Source: DATDGX01 sp036521875
GTDB taxonomy: Bacteria > Desulfobacterota > Binatia > Binatales > Binataceae
Direction of reading: 5' to 3'
DNA: 14,573 nt
NCBI GenBank assembly: GCA_036521875.1
Contig: DATDGX010000123.1
Span: 1-14,573 of the forward strand
Shown: positions 6,813-13,116 of the stretch, piece after piece
How the letters are laid out: each line of letters begins with the position of its first letter
How positions within the stretch are numbered: the first letter of the stretch is position 1
Position numbers and translations under genes: made by a program
Notes under the pieces: model-generated
What the model was told of the DNA's origin: nothing
The model's input: the letters and a program-made list of their open reading frames with translations, nothing else
The model's database searches: none

Positions 6813-7992
6813 CCTGATCTCCGCCGCGGCCTCCGCGCGCGAACGAATCGGACCGGGACGAATCGGATGGCGACGAATCTGATGCCGACGGCGCCTGCGC
6901 CACGAACGCCTCGCGCGGATGAGCGGCGATGGCGCGCCGAATCATCGTGATCACATCCTGAGGAGAAATCCGCCGCATACACTCGCGCCCGATCGGGCAC
7001 TCTCGAAGATAGCAGGGATGACACGGGATCGCTCCGCTCATCGCGTAGTCGGCGAACCCCCACGGGGCAGAGCGCTCCGGTGCCGTCGAGCCCCATAGCG
7101 ATACGATCGGGCATCCGACGGCGGCGGCGATATGCATTGGACCAGAGTCGGGTCCGAATGCGGCGGCACATTCCGGAAGAATCGTTAGCAAGTCGCGCAG
7201 TGTGGTGCGGCCGGCGAGGTTGAGCGCGGGCACGCCGTCGAGATGACGCATCAGATCAGCGGCCAAGGGAGTCTCGTCGGGTCCGCCGAGGAGGACCGGA
7301 AAGAGCGGAGCTGCGCCGTCGGCTTCGACCCCGCGTCGAAGCGCGGCGACGGCGAGACCGCGAATCACGGCAGCCGTCGATTCGGGAAAGTAAACGCGGC
7401 TCGGCCACGAGGAACCGAGGATGACGCCGAGGAGTGGACGCGGCGCCGCCGCGAGGAGCGCCAGCGCGCGGGCGCGCTCGTCGGGGGACGCGCTGAGGCC
7501 GAACTCAACGGGCGCCGGCGGGATTCCGAGCGCATCGCCGAACGCCTGATACTGAAGCAGCTTGAGGCGCATCGGCGGCTGCGCGTCGATCTGATGATTC
7601 GAAAACAGATGGTTGAATTCCTTGGTGTTGGGCGCGGCGAACCCGTAGCGATTCCGCGCACCCGAGACAATCGAGGTGAATCCGCTCTTCAGATGACGCT
7701 GGAGGTCGAGCACGAGATCGAAATCGCCTGCGCGCACGCGGCGCAGGTAGGGAAGAAAACCCCACGGCGCGTGGGTGCGATCGTACAGGATGATTTGATC
7801 GAGCCAGGGATGATGCTCGAGAATCGGCGCCGACTTGGGCTCGACCGCCCATGCGATGTGCGCGTCGGGCCATGCGCGCCGGATTCGCCCGAGCAGCGGC
7901 AGCGCGCGGACCACGTCACCAATCGAGCCGAGCAGTACGATCAAAATCCGGCGCGGTTGGTCGGCGAGTGCGATAGCTTCGGCTGAGGACAT
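6796..7992 (-). CDS. GT9 family ADP-heptose:LPS heptosyltransferase-like protein
   Basis: 398 residues. GT9 enzymes transfer L-glycero-D-manno-heptose from ADP-heptose to the LPS inner core at the cytoplasmic face of the inner membrane. The N-terminal signature is ILIVLLGSIGDVVRALPLL (16-34), with Asp26 at the place of the catalytic Asp13 of WaaC. It is followed by AHIAWAVEPKSAPILEHHP (44-62). The C-terminal half has LLGGPDE (234-240), LNLAGRTTLRDL (257-268), FGPDSGPMHIAAAVGCP (279-295) and LWGSTAPERSAPWG (299-312). A Cys-rich segment CHPCYLRECPIGRECMRRI (324-342) is common near the end of this family. Odd: the protein continues about 30 residues beyond the usual end with a low-complexity Ser/Asp tail built of SxSDS pentapeptides, then a charged tail. 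The start is ATG 7990-7992 with a weak Shine-Dalgarno. It is the first gene of the minus-strand run. Whether it is WaaC, WaaF or WaaQ type cannot be told. Confidence 0.92.
   Translation of the reverse strand: MSSAEAIALADQPRRILIVLLGSIGDVVRALPLLGRIRRAWPDAHIAWAVEPKSAPILEHHPWLDQIILYDRTHAPWGFLPYLRRVRAGDFDLVLDLQRHLKSGFTSIVSGARNRYGFAAPNTKEFNHLFSNHQIDAQPPMRLKLLQYQAFGDALGIPPAPVEFGLSASPDERARALALLAAAPRPLLGVILGSSWPSRVYFPESTAAVIRGLAVAALRRGVEADGAAPLFPVLLGGPDETPLAADLMRHLDGVPALNLAGRTTLRDLLTILPECAAAFGPDSGPMHIAAAVGCPIVSLWGSTAPERSAPWGFADYAMSGAIPCHPCYLRECPIGRECMRRISPQDVITMIRRAIAAHPREAFVAQAPSASDSSPSDSSRSDSFARGGRGGDQDEHRR
6843..6887. repeat. 15-bp imperfect tandem repeat, three copies (coding minisatellite)
   Basis: Three head-to-tail 15-bp units, at 6843-6857, 6858-6872 and 6873-6887, each begin ACGAATC (plus strand) and differ at a few later positions. 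The array is in frame with the heptosyltransferase on the minus strand and encodes three pentapeptides, SASDS, SPSDS and SRSDS, in its C-terminal tail. The period is a multiple of three, so changes in copy number would not break the frame. Confidence 0.85.
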
Positions 7993-8017
7993 CGTGCGGA
8001 CTCGGAAAGGCCGCGGG

Positions 8018-8052
8018 CGTTTAAATCATAACGGCGCGTGAGGGCGCGGCAA
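8018..8052 (-). promoter_or_regulatory. Candidate sigma70-type promoter for the heptosyltransferase-to-ridA gene run
   Basis: On the minus strand a -10-like TATGAT (8025-8030) sits in an AT-rich island (8021-8032) of an otherwise GC-rich stretch. A -35-like TTGCCG (8047-8052; 4 of 6 consensus bases) lies 16 bp upstream. Transcription would start near 8018, leaving a leader of about 26 nt before the ATG at 7992. The -10 is the persuasive part and the -35 is weak. No other comparably good promoter was noticed between here and gmk, in keeping with one long transcript. Confidence 0.42.
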
Positions 8053-8151
8053 AGCGGTCGTGACTGGCTCTTTCGCCCGCACTTTCTGCCCTCGCTTTTG
8101 CCTCACGCCGGCTTGCTCTAACAGGGGATGCGCATGTAGAAGCGGCAGACC

Positions 8152-10536
8152 GTGGGAAGCGAGCATCGCGTGAGCGACGATCCAGCCGAGCCGGCATCGA
8201 TCTCCGGACCGATCGCGCTCATCATAATTGTACTCGTCGCAGCGTATGCGGTAGTGAGCATTGCGCCCCCTGCCGCTCAGCCCATCACGGCGCCGGAGAC
8301 GAAATTTTCTGCGGCGCGCGCGATGCGTGATGTCCGCGCGATCGCCGTACGGCCGCATCCGCTGGGTTCCGCCGACAACGCACGCGTCCGCGACTATTTG
8401 CTGAGACGGCTCGACGGGCTCGGCGCGAAATCGGAACAGCAGACCGTGACCGCCGCCAGCGCCAGAAGGCGTCCTCATCTGTTCGCGACCGCGCACAATA
8501 TCATCGGGCAGATCGGCGGCACCGATAGCACCGGGACGGTGATGCTCGCGGGCCACTACGACTCGGTACCGAGCGGCCCCGGCGCCGGCGACGATGCGTC
8601 GGCGGTCGCGGCGATCCTGGAAACCGTCCGCGCGATCGAGGCGGGGCCGCCGCTGCGCAACGACCTGCTGATCCTGTTCACTGACGGCGAAGAGCTGGGA
8701 CTCGTCGGAGCGAAGGGCTTCGTCGAGAATTTTCCGGCGCTGCCCAAGATCAAGGTAGTGCTCAACTTCGAGATGCGCGGCGACGAGGGGCCGTCGCTGA
8801 TGTTCCAGACCAGCGACCCGAACGCGTGGCTCATCGATCAATTCGCGCACGCCGCGGATTATCCGAGGGCGGGCTCGTTCTCGAGCGCAATCTACAAACG
8901 GCTCTCCAACGACACTGATCTGACGGAGTTCATGGCGGGCGGCCTTGCCGGCATGAACTTCGCGGCCTCGGGCGGTCTGCCGAGGTATCACACCGCGCTC
9001 GACAACGCGGCTTTGCTCGACCAGCGCTCGCTGCAGCATCAGGGGTCTTACGCGCTGGAGCTCGCGCAACGGTTCGGCAACATCCGCTTCGATCAACCGG
9101 ACCGGAGTCAGAACGACGCGAGAAACGAAGTCTATTTCAGCGTCGGCAATCACCTGATCCACTACGGCGAACGAGCCGCGCTGGTGCTCGCGATCATGCT
9201 AACGGCGCTGGTCGCGATTGTGATCGCGTTCGGCATCCGCGACGGACGGCTCAGTGCACCCGGCATCGTGGCGGGATTCTTCGTCTTCATCGGCGCGATC
9301 GCGATCGCAGTCACGGAAGGGTTCGCGATGTGGCATGTGATGGCGATTTTGGTTGGCTGGCGGAGGTTGCCCAGCATGACAAGCTATGGCGCGCGATGGT
9401 TCGGCGCCGCCTCGACGATGGTAGCCCTAGCGACGCTGCTTACACTCTACGCATGGCTAGTACGCTTTACGCGCGCTCAAAACATGGGCGCGGGAGCCCT
9501 CACGATGTGGACGCTGCTGATGCTGCTGTCAACCTCGCAGCTTGCCGGCGCCAGCTATTTGCTGATGTGGCCGCTGATTTTCGCCGCGCTCGCGATGTAC
9601 TTTGTCCCACGCGAGGTGCGTGGAGATTCGGTCCAAGCATCGACGGCCGCGCTATGCGCAATACTGGCGCTGGCGCCCGCCGCGATCATCCTGGTCCCGC
9701 TGGTGACGGTCGGCGCCGAGGCGACGCCGATGTTTCTGATGCTCGCGGCGTTCGGCGTCGCGCTGATAATCGGAGTCGCGATTCCGTACCTGGAGGTCCT
9801 GAGCGCCGGCTATCGATGGCACCCATCGATTTCGATAGCTCTGGGAGCGCTCGCGATCGTTTTCCTCGCAGTGGGCACTTCGGCCAGCGGTTTCAACGCG
9901 CACCATCCGCGCCCCGACAGCATCTTCTATGTGCTCGACGCGGAGAGCGCCGCCGCGCGCTGGGTCAGCGTCGATCCGCGGCCCGATCATTTCACCGCGC
10001 AGTTCTTCCAGCATCGGGTGCGCGGCGGCAAGCTCGCCGCCATCACCGGCTCGGCGGCGCCATTCACGCGGCTCAACAACGGCCGCACGATCGAGGGCGA
10101 CGCGCCGGCGGTCAAGCTGCCGCCGCCGGAGCTGAAGGTCCTCGACGATGTGGTGCACGACGGCGTACGCATCGTGAAGGTGCACATCGGCTCCGCGCGT
10201 CATGCGCCGACTATCTGGATGACGCTGCCAGACACGGTACGGGTGATCGATGCCGCCGTCGACGGGAAGTCGCCCGGCGGTTTTCCGAGCGACGGATGGG
10301 CGGCGTGGTACTGGTCGGTTCCCGAGCGCGGCTTCGACCTGCAGCTCAAGGTCAAGGGCGGCGGCGAGTTGACGCTGACTCTAATCGATCAGAGCGACGG
10401 GCTGCCGGCGACTCCCGGCGAGGTATTCACGGCGCGCCCCGACGATGTGATGCCGACGCCGTTTTTATTCTTCGATTCGGCGACGCTGGTCAGGAATACC
10501 TACACGCTGGGCGCGGCCGATCTGAGCCGGCGCTGA
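8152..10536 (+). CDS. Membrane-anchored M28 family zinc metallopeptidase, ERMP1/Fxna-like
   Basis: 794 residues. Layout: an N-terminal membrane helix (about 20-38), an M28 peptidase domain (about 50-330), roughly eight to nine further hydrophobic helices (about 341-577), and a C-terminal extracytoplasmic-looking beta-rich domain (about 583-794). The M28 metal site appears complete by comparison with Streptomyces griseus aminopeptidase: His135 with Asp137 (AGHYDSV), bridging Asp147 (GPGAGDDAS, same spacing), catalytic Glu180 and ligand Glu181 (FTDGEELGLVGA), Glu207 in place of the usual Asp (LNFEMRG), and His280 (RYHTALDN). It is therefore predicted to be an active co-catalytic zinc aminopeptidase or carboxypeptidase facing the periplasm. 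The substrate is unknown. The chosen start is GTG 8152; an in-frame GTG at 8170 (giving MSDDPAEPAS) is about as likely, and an in-frame stop at 8137-8139 rules out anything longer. It stands alone on the plus strand between divergent and convergent neighbours, with its stop 18 bp from the nuoD stop. Confidence 0.92.
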   Translation: MGSEHRVSDDPAEPASISGPIALIIIVLVAAYAVVSIAPPAAQPITAPETKFSAARAMRDVRAIAVRPHPLGSADNARVRDYLLRRLDGLGAKSEQQTVTAASARRRPHLFATAHNIIGQIGGTDSTGTVMLAGHYDSVPSGPGAGDDASAVAAILETVRAIEAGPPLRNDLLILFTDGEELGLVGAKGFVENFPALPKIKVVLNFEMRGDEGPSLMFQTSDPNAWLIDQFAHAADYPRAGSFSSAIYKRLSNDTDLTEFMAGGLAGMNFAASGGLPRYHTALDNAALLDQRSLQHQGSYALELAQRFGNIRFDQPDRSQNDARNEVYFSVGNHLIHYGERAALVLAIMLTALVAIVIAFGIRDGRLSAPGIVAGFFVFIGAIAIAVTEGFAMWHVMAILVGWRRLPSMTSYGARWFGAASTMVALATLLTLYAWLVRFTRAQNMGAGALTMWTLLMLLSTSQLAGASYLLMWPLIFAALAMYFVPREVRGDSVQASTAALCAILALAPAAIILVPLVTVGAEATPMFLMLAAFGVALIIGVAIPYLEVLSAGYRWHPSISIALGALAIVFLAVGTSASGFNAHHPRPDSIFYVLDAESAAARWVSVDPRPDHFTAQFFQHRVRGGKLAAITGSAAPFTRLNNGRTIEGDAPAVKLPPPELKVLDDVVHDGVRIVKVHIGSARHAPTIWMTLPDTVRVIDAAVDGKSPGGFPSDGWAAWYWSVPERGFDLQLKVKGGGELTLTLIDQSDGLPATPGEVFTARPDDVMPTPFLFFDSATLVRNTYTLGAADLSRR

Positions 10537-10554
10537 GCGCGATGACCATCAACA

Positions 10555-11769
10555 TCAACGGTCGCACTCGCCACCGATCATGTTGATCATCCCGAACGTC
10601 GTGATGATGTCCGCGATCATGCGGCCGATAAGCATCTTGTTGAGCGCGCCCATCCCAAGGAAGCACGGCGGCCTGACCCGCACCCGGTACGGACGCCCGC
10701 TGCCGTCGCTCACTACGTAGAACCCGAGCTCGCCGTTTGCGCCCTCGACCGCGTGATAGACCTCGCCGGCGGGCACCTTGATGCCTTCCATGATGAGCTT
10801 GAAGTGGTTCATCAGCCCTTCGATGGAGTCGTAGACCTGCTGCTTGGGCGGCAGCACGATGCGATGGTCGTCGAGCGCGATGGGACCCGCGGGCAGGCTC
10901 GCCATCGCCTGCTCGATAATCCGCTTGGATTGGTACATCTCCTGGAAGCGCACGTTGAAGCGGTCGTAGTTGTCGCCGCGCTCTCCGATCGGCACCTCGA
11001 AGTCGAACCGGTTGTAGACCAGGTACGGGTCGGCTTTGCGCACGTCGTAGCTGACGCCGGCCGCGCGCAGCAGCGGGCCGGTCAAGCCGTATGAGATCGC
11101 GTCTTCGCGCGACATGATGCCAATGCCCGACATCCGATCGATGAAGACGCGGTTGCGCTCGAGGAGCTTGTCGCAATCGCTGAGAACTTCGTCGAGGCGG
11201 CGGAACGCGAGCTTGATGCGATCGGCGAAATCGGCGGGCAGGTCGGTCACTACGCCGCCGACCCGGCACCAGGTCACCGTCAGCCGCGCGCCGGTAACAG
11301 ACTCGACGAGATCGTAGAGGAGCTCGCGCGCCTCGAGCAGGTAGAACGCCGCGGTGGTCGCGCCGACTTCCTGCCCCGCCATCCCCAGGCAGGTCAGATG
11401 ATCCGTGATGCGCGAGACCTCGCTCATGATCACGCGCAGGTACTGGCATCGCTCCGGCACCTCGACGTCGAGCAGCTTCTCCACCGCCAGCGCGAAGCCG
11501 ACGTTGTTAATGCATGGCGAGGCGTAGTTGAGCCGGTCGGTGTACGGAAAGACCTGCGTCCAGGTCCCCTGCTCGCACATCTTTTCGAAGGCGCGATGCA
11601 GATAGCCGACCTCGACATCGCAATCGACGATCTGCTCGCCGTCGAGCTTGAGGTTGAACTTGATGGTGCCGTGCGAGGCGGGATGCGACGGCCCCATCTG
11701 CAGTTCCATGATTTCGTCGGCGGGATCCGACGCTGCTACTTTTTCCTTCCAGCGCGCGGGTAGTGACAT
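10555..11769 (-). CDS. nuoD: NADH-quinone oxidoreductase subunit D (complex I 49-kDa subunit)
   Basis: 404 residues, full length for a stand-alone NuoD. It is a peripheral-arm subunit of respiratory complex I, forming the quinone pocket together with NuoB at the membrane junction. Signatures: MGPSHPASHGT (25-35), GYLHRAFEKMCE (55-66), PYTDRLNYASP (75-85), RITDHLTCLG and GPLLRAAG in the middle, NYDRFNVRFQEMYQS, and the C-terminal RVRPPCFLGMGALNKM and GMINMIGGECDR. By offset from Thermus Nqo4, His33 and Tyr82 match the quinone-contacting His38 and Tyr87, so the site looks intact. The start is ATG 11767-11769, 30 bp after nuoC, with no strong Shine-Dalgarno. It is the last nuo gene here; downstream lies the convergent peptidase, so nuoE-N must be elsewhere. 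No terminator is evident after the stop. Confidence 0.98.
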   Translation of the reverse strand: MSLPARWKEKVAASDPADEIMELQMGPSHPASHGTIKFNLKLDGEQIVDCDVEVGYLHRAFEKMCEQGTWTQVFPYTDRLNYASPCINNVGFALAVEKLLDVEVPERCQYLRVIMSEVSRITDHLTCLGMAGQEVGATTAAFYLLEARELLYDLVESVTGARLTVTWCRVGGVVTDLPADFADRIKLAFRRLDEVLSDCDKLLERNRVFIDRMSGIGIMSREDAISYGLTGPLLRAAGVSYDVRKADPYLVYNRFDFEVPIGERGDNYDRFNVRFQEMYQSKRIIEQAMASLPAGPIALDDHRIVLPPKQQVYDSIEGLMNHFKLIMEGIKVPAGEVYHAVEGANGELGFYVVSDGSGRPYRVRVRPPCFLGMGALNKMLIGRMIADIITTFGMINMIGGECDR

Positions 11770-11799
11770 GGTGGATTCGTCAGGTTGTTAGCCGCGCCG

Positions 11800-12300
11800 C
11801 TAGCGCGACGATCTGCGCGGGTTAGTCACCGGGTCGATCTCCGGAACGATCGGCTGGCGCTTAGTCGCGGGATAATCTTTGCGCAGCGGATGCCCCTCGA
11901 AAGTATCGTAGAGCAGGATGCGGCGCAGGTCCGGATGCCCGGTGAAGATAATTCCGAACATGTCGAAGCACTCGCGCTCGAGCCAGTCGGCCGCCTTCCA
12001 TAGTTCAACCACGCTCGCCACCGACGGGTCGCTCGCCTCGACGCCGACCTTGACGCGCAGGCGATGCCCGAGGGTGAGCGAGTTGAGATGGTAAACCACG
12101 TCGAAGCGCGGCTTGCGGTCGTCCCAATCCACGGCGCTCAAGTCGGTGAGAAAGTTGAACGCGAACGCGGGCTCGTCGCGGAGCGCGCGGAGGATTTGCG
12201 GGGCGCGATCGCGCGCGATCGAGATCGACTCTTCGCCGTGCGCGGTCTCGACGCTGGCCAGATCAGCGCCGAAGCGTTCTTTTAGTTTATCGGCGAGCAT
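11800..12300 (-). CDS. nuoC: NADH-quinone oxidoreductase subunit C (complex I 30-kDa subunit)
   Basis: 166 residues, typical for separate NuoC. It is a cytoplasmic peripheral-arm subunit that packs against NuoD. The family signature is at 108-140: ERECFDMFGIIFTGHPDLRR followed by ILLYDTFEGHPLRKDYP. Upstream are NFLTDLSAVDW (49-59) and FDVVYHLNSL (66-75), typical of the N-terminal domain. The start is ATG 12298-12300. No Shine-Dalgarno is visible, and the gene is separated from nuoA by a 121-bp gap, unlike the tight spacing usual in nuo operons. Distances upstream are consistent with its own promoter or simply readthrough from nuoA; the sequence does not decide. Its usual neighbour nuoB is missing. 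Confidence 0.97.
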   Translation of the reverse strand: MLADKLKERFGADLASVETAHGEESISIARDRAPQILRALRDEPAFAFNFLTDLSAVDWDDRKPRFDVVYHLNSLTLGHRLRVKVGVEASDPSVASVVELWKAADWLERECFDMFGIIFTGHPDLRRILLYDTFEGHPLRKDYPATKRQPIVPEIDPVTNPRRSSR

Positions 12301-12338
12301 CGCGGATTTGATTTATCGATCAGCGTAACAAACCGGAT

Positions 12339-12374
12339 CGCGAATTTCCTGATGCGCGCGAATCTGCCGATGCG
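12339..12374. repeat. 18-bp tandem duplication in the nuoA-nuoC gap
   Basis: Two adjacent 18-bp copies: CGCGAATTTCCTGATGCG at 12339-12356 and CGCGAATCTGCCGATGCG at 12357-12374. They match at 15 of 18 positions. The repeat lies in the stretch between nuoA and nuoC where nuoB would normally be encoded, and no reading frame through it resembles NuoB. Confidence 0.75.
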
Positions 12375-12421
12375 TGTGGAGTTTCGCGCCTACTGTCCGT
12401 ATTCAGGTGTGGCCGCGGCAA

Positions 12422-12775
12422 TTAGGTCCAGTCCAGCGCTCCACGCTGCCAGGCGTAAACCAGCCCGACGGTCAGAATGCCGACGAAAACCAGCGCCTCG
12501 ACGAAGCCGAACATCCCCAGGCGTCTCAGTTCCACCGCCCACGGATAAAGAAAGATGATCTCGACGTCGAAAACCAGGAACAGCAGCGCGGTCAGGTAGA
12601 AGTGCACCGAGAAGCGGCCGAACGCGCTGCCGCTGGGCGGATTGCCGCATTCGAACGCCTCGCCCTTGATCTCCGACGGACGCGAGGGGCCGAGGATCGT
12701 ATTGATCTTGACCATCACGCCGACGATCAGGCCGGCGACGACAAAAGTGACCGCGATTGGGAACCAGCTAACCAT
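12422..12775 (-). CDS. nuoA: NADH-quinone oxidoreductase subunit A
   Basis: 117 residues, a normal NuoA. It is a small membrane subunit of complex I with three transmembrane helices (about 4-25, 60-82 and 87-109) next to the quinone channel. The loop between the first two helices carries the conserved EAFECGNPP, whose Cys-containing motif is the site of the active/deactive switch in mitochondrial ND3. Helix 2 has the signature VFDVEIIFLYPWA. The C terminus ends GLVYAWQRGALDWT, close to the family's usual WxxGALxW ending. The ATG at 12773-12775 is preceded by a strong GGAGG Shine-Dalgarno about 4 nt away. It is the first gene of the short nuoA-C-D group, with a candidate promoter just upstream. 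Confidence 0.97.
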   Translation of the reverse strand: MVSWFPIAVTFVVAGLIVGVMVKINTILGPSRPSEIKGEAFECGNPPSGSAFGRFSVHFYLTALLFLVFDVEIIFLYPWAVELRRLGMFGFVEALVFVGILTVGLVYAWQRGALDWT

Positions 12776-12799
12776 CAGCCTCCGCCGCGCGAGTGCGAT

Positions 12800-12812
12800 T
12801 CATCAGATTATG
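12800..12812 (-). promoter_or_regulatory. Candidate -10 element for nuoA
   Basis: On the minus strand CATAAT (12807-12812; 5 of 6 consensus bases) lies about 32 bp upstream of the nuoA ATG, giving a likely start near 12800 and a leader of about 25 nt that contains the GGAGG ribosome site. No convincing -35 exists at 16-18 bp; TTGGAA (12835-12840) is too far. An activator-dependent promoter or a coincidence is possible. Confidence 0.3.
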
Positions 12813-13001
12813 AATACCCTATGAGTGTCACGTATTCCAACGGCGGATGATCGGGCGAACGCGCGAGCGCCGGAGGCGGCGCGAGCGAAGACTCTAATGC
12901 GTGATGCGCTGCCAAGGCGCAAGCAGACCAACGAATTCGCGCGAAACTTCCTCGTGAGAGGCGCCGCGCTGTTCGCTTCTTTGAGCGTTGCACAAAAATT
13001 G

Positions 13002-13029
13002 TTGACATCATTTGACAACGAGGCTAATC
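13002..13029 (+). promoter_or_regulatory. Candidate sigma70-type promoter for the DUF1329 gene, with two consensus TTGACA boxes
   Basis: A perfect -35 TTGACA (13002-13007) is followed 15 bp later by GCTAAT (13023-13028; 4 of 6, with TAAT intact). A second perfect TTGACA (13012-13017) begins exactly 10 bp, one helical turn, after the first, but lacks a partner -10 at normal spacing. The pair also forms a loose palindrome bounded by TTGT and ACAA, which could be a protein-binding site. Transcription would begin near 13035, leaving a leader of about 80 nt. Confidence 0.5.
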
Positions 13030-13103
13030 ACGAAACAGGCAGGAGGAAAGCAATACAAGCAATTCTATAGATTCGGCAACCCAGGATTCGGCGCCCGTGC
13101 CGA

Positions 13104-13110
13104 AGAGGAG
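13104..13110 (+). promoter_or_regulatory. Ribosome binding site that decides the DUF1329 start
   Basis: AGAGGAG (13104-13110) directly abuts the ATG at 13111 with zero spacing, which is too close for that codon. It lies 6 nt before an in-frame GTG at 13117, the normal distance. The GTG is therefore the better start. Confidence 0.6.
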
Positions 13111-13116
13111 ATGGAT

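Larger units (their letters stand above)
12776..13116. other. Divergent intergenic region between nuoA and the DUF1329 gene
   Basis: 341 bp without a convincing gene. Near nuoA there is an AT-rich island (about 12803-12840); the middle (about 12841-12980) is GC-rich with short repeated GCGCGAGCG runs; and a second AT-rich island (about 12990-13065) precedes the DUF1329 gene. Short ORFs of 60-80 codons cross it on both strands, but they run through the promoter-like elements, lack Shine-Dalgarno sites and match no family I know. I see no tRNA-like or clear riboswitch-like fold. Confidence 0.7.

Noticed and set aside
8128..8139. ATG-CGC-ATG-TAG mini-ORF before the M28 peptidase
   Set aside because: It is only three codons, and the preceding GGGG abuts the ATG with no spacing. 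It is useful only for showing that the peptidase frame is closed upstream.
8026..9162. 378-codon open frame on the minus strand opposite the M28 peptidase
   Set aside because: It is antisense to the intact catalytic domain and has no recognisable motif.
9330..10586. 418-codon open frame on the plus strand in another frame of the peptidase
   Set aside because: It is out of frame with the peptidase, whose membrane helices and C-terminal domain are coherent in their own frame; its product is Arg/Ala-rich noise.
10548..10587. Inverted repeat ATCAACAT / ATGTTGAT with a 24-nt loop at the nuoD end
   Set aside because: It was considered as a terminator, but the stem is only 8 bp and AT-rich, the loop is long, no T-tract follows on either strand, and half of it encodes the conserved NuoD C terminus.
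12301..12421. A degraded NuoB remnant in the nuoA-nuoC gap
   Set aside because: All three minus frames were read. None shows the NuoB CC or later Cys motifs, and stops interrupt two of them early.
12825..13070. 81-codon plus-strand open frame in the nuoA-DUF1329 intergenic region
   Set aside because: It has no Shine-Dalgarno, runs through the promoter-like TTGACA boxes of the next gene, and matches no family I know.
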